The notes beneath the pieces were generated by a model. It saw only the letters and a program-made list of their open reading frames with translations. It was not told where the DNA came from and did no database searches. The position numbers and the translations under genes were made by a program. Below, piece by piece: positions 61,877-64,000 of a stretch of 64,000 bases of DNA; the stretch's first letter is position 1; every line of letters begins with the position of its first letter. The stretch is from contig OX637397.1 in assembly GCA_951799425.1 (NCBI GenBank), forward strand, positions 8,051,001-8,115,000, read 5' to 3'. This DNA comes from Ilex aquifolium (Eukaryota; Streptophyta; Magnoliopsida; Aquifoliales; Aquifoliaceae).

Positions 61877-62714
61877 AAAGAAAAGAAAAAGAAATAAGGA
61901 CTATAATCCATTGTGGTCTCTTTAATCGAGAGTGCAGGTGCATGGGGTAATACAAACCTGACCATTGGCATCACAGTTGCTAGCCTGACACTTCTACCAA
62001 TGCCCCATGCCAAAAGCCCCAACACCCAAATAATTGCTAATAACAAAAAGAAAGATACTGAACTACACACCCTAGACTTGTTAAGTTATATATCACTTCA
62101 AAGACATTGCACTAATCTTTAATAATTAAACCATCATTGGCCTTTGCATTACCCTTAATCATTACTCGTTACACTTGATCTTAGTCAAAAGGCCAAGAAA
62201 GGGATTAATTTTTCATTACACTTACTTGTGCAAAAATAATTAATCCGGGCGGAGGATCTTTCCCAAAAACGCCAAGTCACAATCGAGCAATGCCCACTAC
62301 AATTAAACGCACAAGCTAGCTCTCTCCAAGAGGCAAAGGCTTCGGGTGGCCTCCGAGAGACTAACTCTCTTCCCATTGTGGGATCCAATCCCCAAGACCA
62401 AATAAAACATGTAAAGATAAATTTCCCACATGCAATTATTGATCCTCAGATAGCACAAATAGTTTCCTTATAGGAAATTCGAATTACCCGAAAATCAGCT
62501 CAGAATTCCTCGAAAACCCATCAAATTTTGCATTCTCCGACTAATACAATCAACTGGAAATGCAAAACCAACAAATATTGAGGTAGTAAGAGTTGATTTT
62601 GGACCTGTGTTTGGAATTGCGGAGATTTGGAACAGCCTGAGGAAGACGCGGCCGTGGCTGAGAACTTGACGTTGTTGGATCATTCAAATTGTCCGGCAAG
62701 AACGACGACCTCAT
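50396..62714 (-). CDS. AMBRA1-like WD40 repeat protein
   Basis: Fourteen exons: 62714-62605, 61292-61167, 60987-60871, 60787-60703, 58617-58509, 58390-58323, 58241-58116, 58034-57148, 56851-56657, 56550-56490, 54984-54871, 52468-52355, 52272-52186, 50422-50396. The frame is continuous; 741 residues. The ATG is the first after an in-frame TGA. Residues about 45-247 hold WD repeats (STIAAAFSPDGKTLAS, LASGSLDHEVRLWDAN, IASIAFHAQGELLAVASG). Residues 248-542, nearly all exon 8, are Ser/Pro-rich and probably disordered. From about 520 the conserved C-terminal half resumes (DAERCRLTIPHAVLC, MGAHFSSCGRFLAAC, RAIRAAHCLTSIQFSP, LLLAYGRRHSSLLKS) and ends VPTYALEG. This order fits AMBRA1, whose propeller is built from separate N- and C-terminal parts; animal AMBRA1 is a DDB1-CUL4 receptor and autophagy regulator. 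Plant function is inferred. Confidence 0.88.
53069..53764. mobile_element. hAT-type MITE in AMBRA1-like intron 11
   Basis: Left end TAGGTTTGTTAAAATTCAAC, right end inverted TAGGGGTGTCAAACGTGTCG. Flanks CTCACAGG (53061-53068) and CTCACTGG (53765-53772) match at 7 of 8 bases. Subterminal copies of CCCGTTTATTAAACG occur in several places. The interior has an AAAAT tandem run near 53318-53341 and no transposase. Confidence 0.75.
53415..53466 (+). promoter_or_regulatory. snRNA-type promoter motif pair inside the hAT MITE
   Basis: GTCCCACATCG at 53415-53425 is an exact match to the plant snRNA upstream element RTCCCACATCG. A TATAAAA box starts at 53460, 34 bases after it. In plant snRNA genes that spacing goes with RNA polymerase II (about 24 goes with polymerase III). 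No snRNA coding region is recognisable downstream, so this may be a chance or co-opted motif. Confidence 0.45.
61845..61879. repeat. Poly-C then poly-A run in AMBRA1-like intron 1
   Basis: Twenty-two C then thirteen A residues; lengths are unreliable. Confidence 0.85.
62170..62205 (-). pseudogene. U2 snRNA 5' fragment
   Basis: The minus strand reads CCCTTTCTTGGCC then TTTTGACTAAGATCAAGTGT. It matches the first about 35 bases of U2 snRNA (CTTTCTCGGCCTTTTGGCTA, then AGATCAAGTGTA) with a few changes, then stops matching. No branch-site-pairing region, Sm site or later stem follows and no upstream element plus TATA sits at the usual distance. It is therefore a 5' truncated copy, in the sense direction of intron 1 of the AMBRA1-like gene. 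Confidence 0.7.
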
Positions 62715-63129
62715 AATTTTCCCGAGAAAATCTCATGCTCCAATAATTTCCGGCATTCTCTTCGATAATCGGCGAGAAAAACGAAAATTCTCCGATAAAA
62801 TTTCAGATTCGAAGATCGGAGACCATATTTATAATCAATTCGATTATTGAAACGTCTTCGAATTGTGAAATAACTTACGACAGAGAGAGAAAGGATATCG
62901 ATAGGCCTTTGTGCATAGAATTGAGAGAGAAAGAGAGACTGTTGCGAAGGGCAAAATCGGAATAAGAAAAGACGAAAAAAGAGAGGAAGAAGAATAAGCG
63001 ATAACAATGGTTTTGTCGAGCGTAGGGTGGGCGTGGGGAGGGGAGTGACTTTGGTTTGGGCGGTGCCTCGGCTTTATTTTGCAGGTAAGGCTCTTTCATT
63101 TATCCACTCACCCAAAAAAAAAAAAAATT
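62715..63129 (-). promoter_or_regulatory. 5' UTR and promoter of the AMBRA1-like gene
   Basis: GA/CT-rich leader (AGAGAGA-type tracts near 62882-62935 on the plus strand). A short upstream ATG overlaps the main ATG in another frame (about 22 bases upstream), which may reduce initiation. No definite TATA was seen. Confidence 0.4.
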
Positions 63130-63676
63130 TGGTTAATTGTATTGGAGGTCCTCAAAGTATGAAATTTGTCTTATTTTGGTTCTCAATATTTTAATTGTAT
63201 CATTTTGATCACTGAATTATTGAATATGTTTTTATATGGTCTCTCAACCAGACAACTTCCAGATTGTTAATATTTTTTTATCATAAACTTGTCACGTAAT
63301 ATTTAAATATGGATAAAAAATAATTTTGATAGATCTTAAACAAAATATGGGGAGCTCTTAACAAAAAATGTGTAATATGAGTAGCTTTTGACCAAAATTT
63401 GAATAGCTCATGATCAAAACTGTGTAATTTGGGTAGCTATTTAACCAAAATTTAAGTAAAAATTTGATCAAGAGTTATTCAAATTATTTTTTTGTCTATA
63501 TTTAAGTTTCACGTGACAAGTTTATGATAAAAAATATTAGCATCCGGGACGTTGTCTACTTGAGGGACCATATAAAAATATATTCAATACTTTAGGGACC
63601 AAAATGATGCAATTGAAATATTGGAGACCAAAATGAGACAAACATCATACTTTGGAGACCTCCAATACAATTAACC
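63130..63676. mobile_element. Long inverted-repeat element upstream of the AMBRA1-like gene
   Basis: Arms 63130 to about 63310 and 63480 to 63676 are complementary along nearly their whole length (GGTTAATTGTATTGGAGGTC at both ends; ATCATAAACTTGTCACGT further in). The spacer is about 170 bp. The transcript would fold into an approximately 180-bp hairpin. Flanks are A-rich, so no target duplicate can be read. It is probably a foldback or MULE-type MITE. Confidence 0.8.
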
Positions 63677-64000
63677 CAAAAAAGATTACTAAACTTTACA
63701 TACACACCTCTAATATTTTTCACTTAATCATATAGACCTCATCACATTTGAGATATTATACTCTGATCCCAGTCAAGAACATTGAGATATTATACTCTGA
63801 TCAACTAACACTACCATTGTCCTCTATTGTGGGAACGAAAATCTCAAGAATCAATGACACCTTGTATGTATCGAATACCAAATTTTTTTTCTTAAAACCC
63901 TATAAAGCGGAATTAGGGTTTACCTTTAAGATCGCTCGGGATTGATCTCGTCTCAGCACGAACGCAGAACCTAACAACGAACGCGGAAGAAAGTTCGACA
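63677..64000. other. Window edge, possible start of another gene
   Basis: GATATTATACTCTGATC is repeated at 63752 and 63787. The last about 100 bases are less AT-rich and contain TTAGGGTTTACC, like a donor site of a minus-strand leader exon (GGTAAACCCTAA), but the window ends before any coding region is visible. Confidence 0.3.

Overview
The window is nuclear DNA of a flowering plant, almost certainly a eudicot. The genes have many small GT-AG exons and long AT-rich introns, the proteins belong to land-plant families (PLS-class PPR, plastid folate-biopterin transporter family, carboxyl-terminal processing peptidase, small acidic protein 1), and the gaps between genes are full of small plant transposons. 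The species cannot be named from the sequence alone. Exon boundaries were read by eye from splice consensus and reading-frame continuity, without transcript data.

Layout. (1) 163-2046, + strand: an intronless PLS/E-class PPR gene. (2) 4107-6014: a gag-only Copia LTR element with complete ends. (3) 9108-6622, - strand: a two-exon folate-biopterin transporter. (4) 10378-11503: a DNA transposon with GGGCCTGTTTGG-type ends. (5) 13924-12109, - strand: a three-exon gene for a 319-residue protein of unknown function. (6) 14848-15980: a decayed Mutator-like element (MULE). (7) 22874-16774, - strand: a five-exon HAD phosphatase gene spread over 6 kb. (8) 24111-27639: a transposon cluster of MULE, Helitron and MULE. 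(9) 27857-37769, + strand: a 13-exon chloroplast C-terminal processing protease; its introns hold a hAT element with a nested Harbinger-like MITE and a TRIM retroelement, and it carries a 132-bp duplication of one splice acceptor. (10) 37976-38455: a second TRIM. (11) 42712-39670, - strand: a two-exon gene for a probable plastid membrane protein of unknown function. (12) 43393-43590, + strand: SMAP1. (13) 45654-46695: a MULE with long terminal inverted repeats. (14) 62714-50396, - strand: a 14-exon AMBRA1-like WD40 gene of 741 residues. (15) 63130-63676: a long inverted repeat, followed by an unassigned window end.

The genes do not form a pathway; this is an ordinary mixed plant neighbourhood. 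Several products look organellar (PPR, transporter, protease, the 285-residue protein), but that is common in plants. The most informative content is structural. Ten small elements were delimited to the base; seven have perfect target-site duplications (TSDs), and the 4-of-5, 7-of-8 and 7-of-9 bp duplications of the other three are close. The CTPA-type gene also carries a near-identical duplication of an intron/exon junction. No CRISPR array, operon or obviously new multi-gene system is present.
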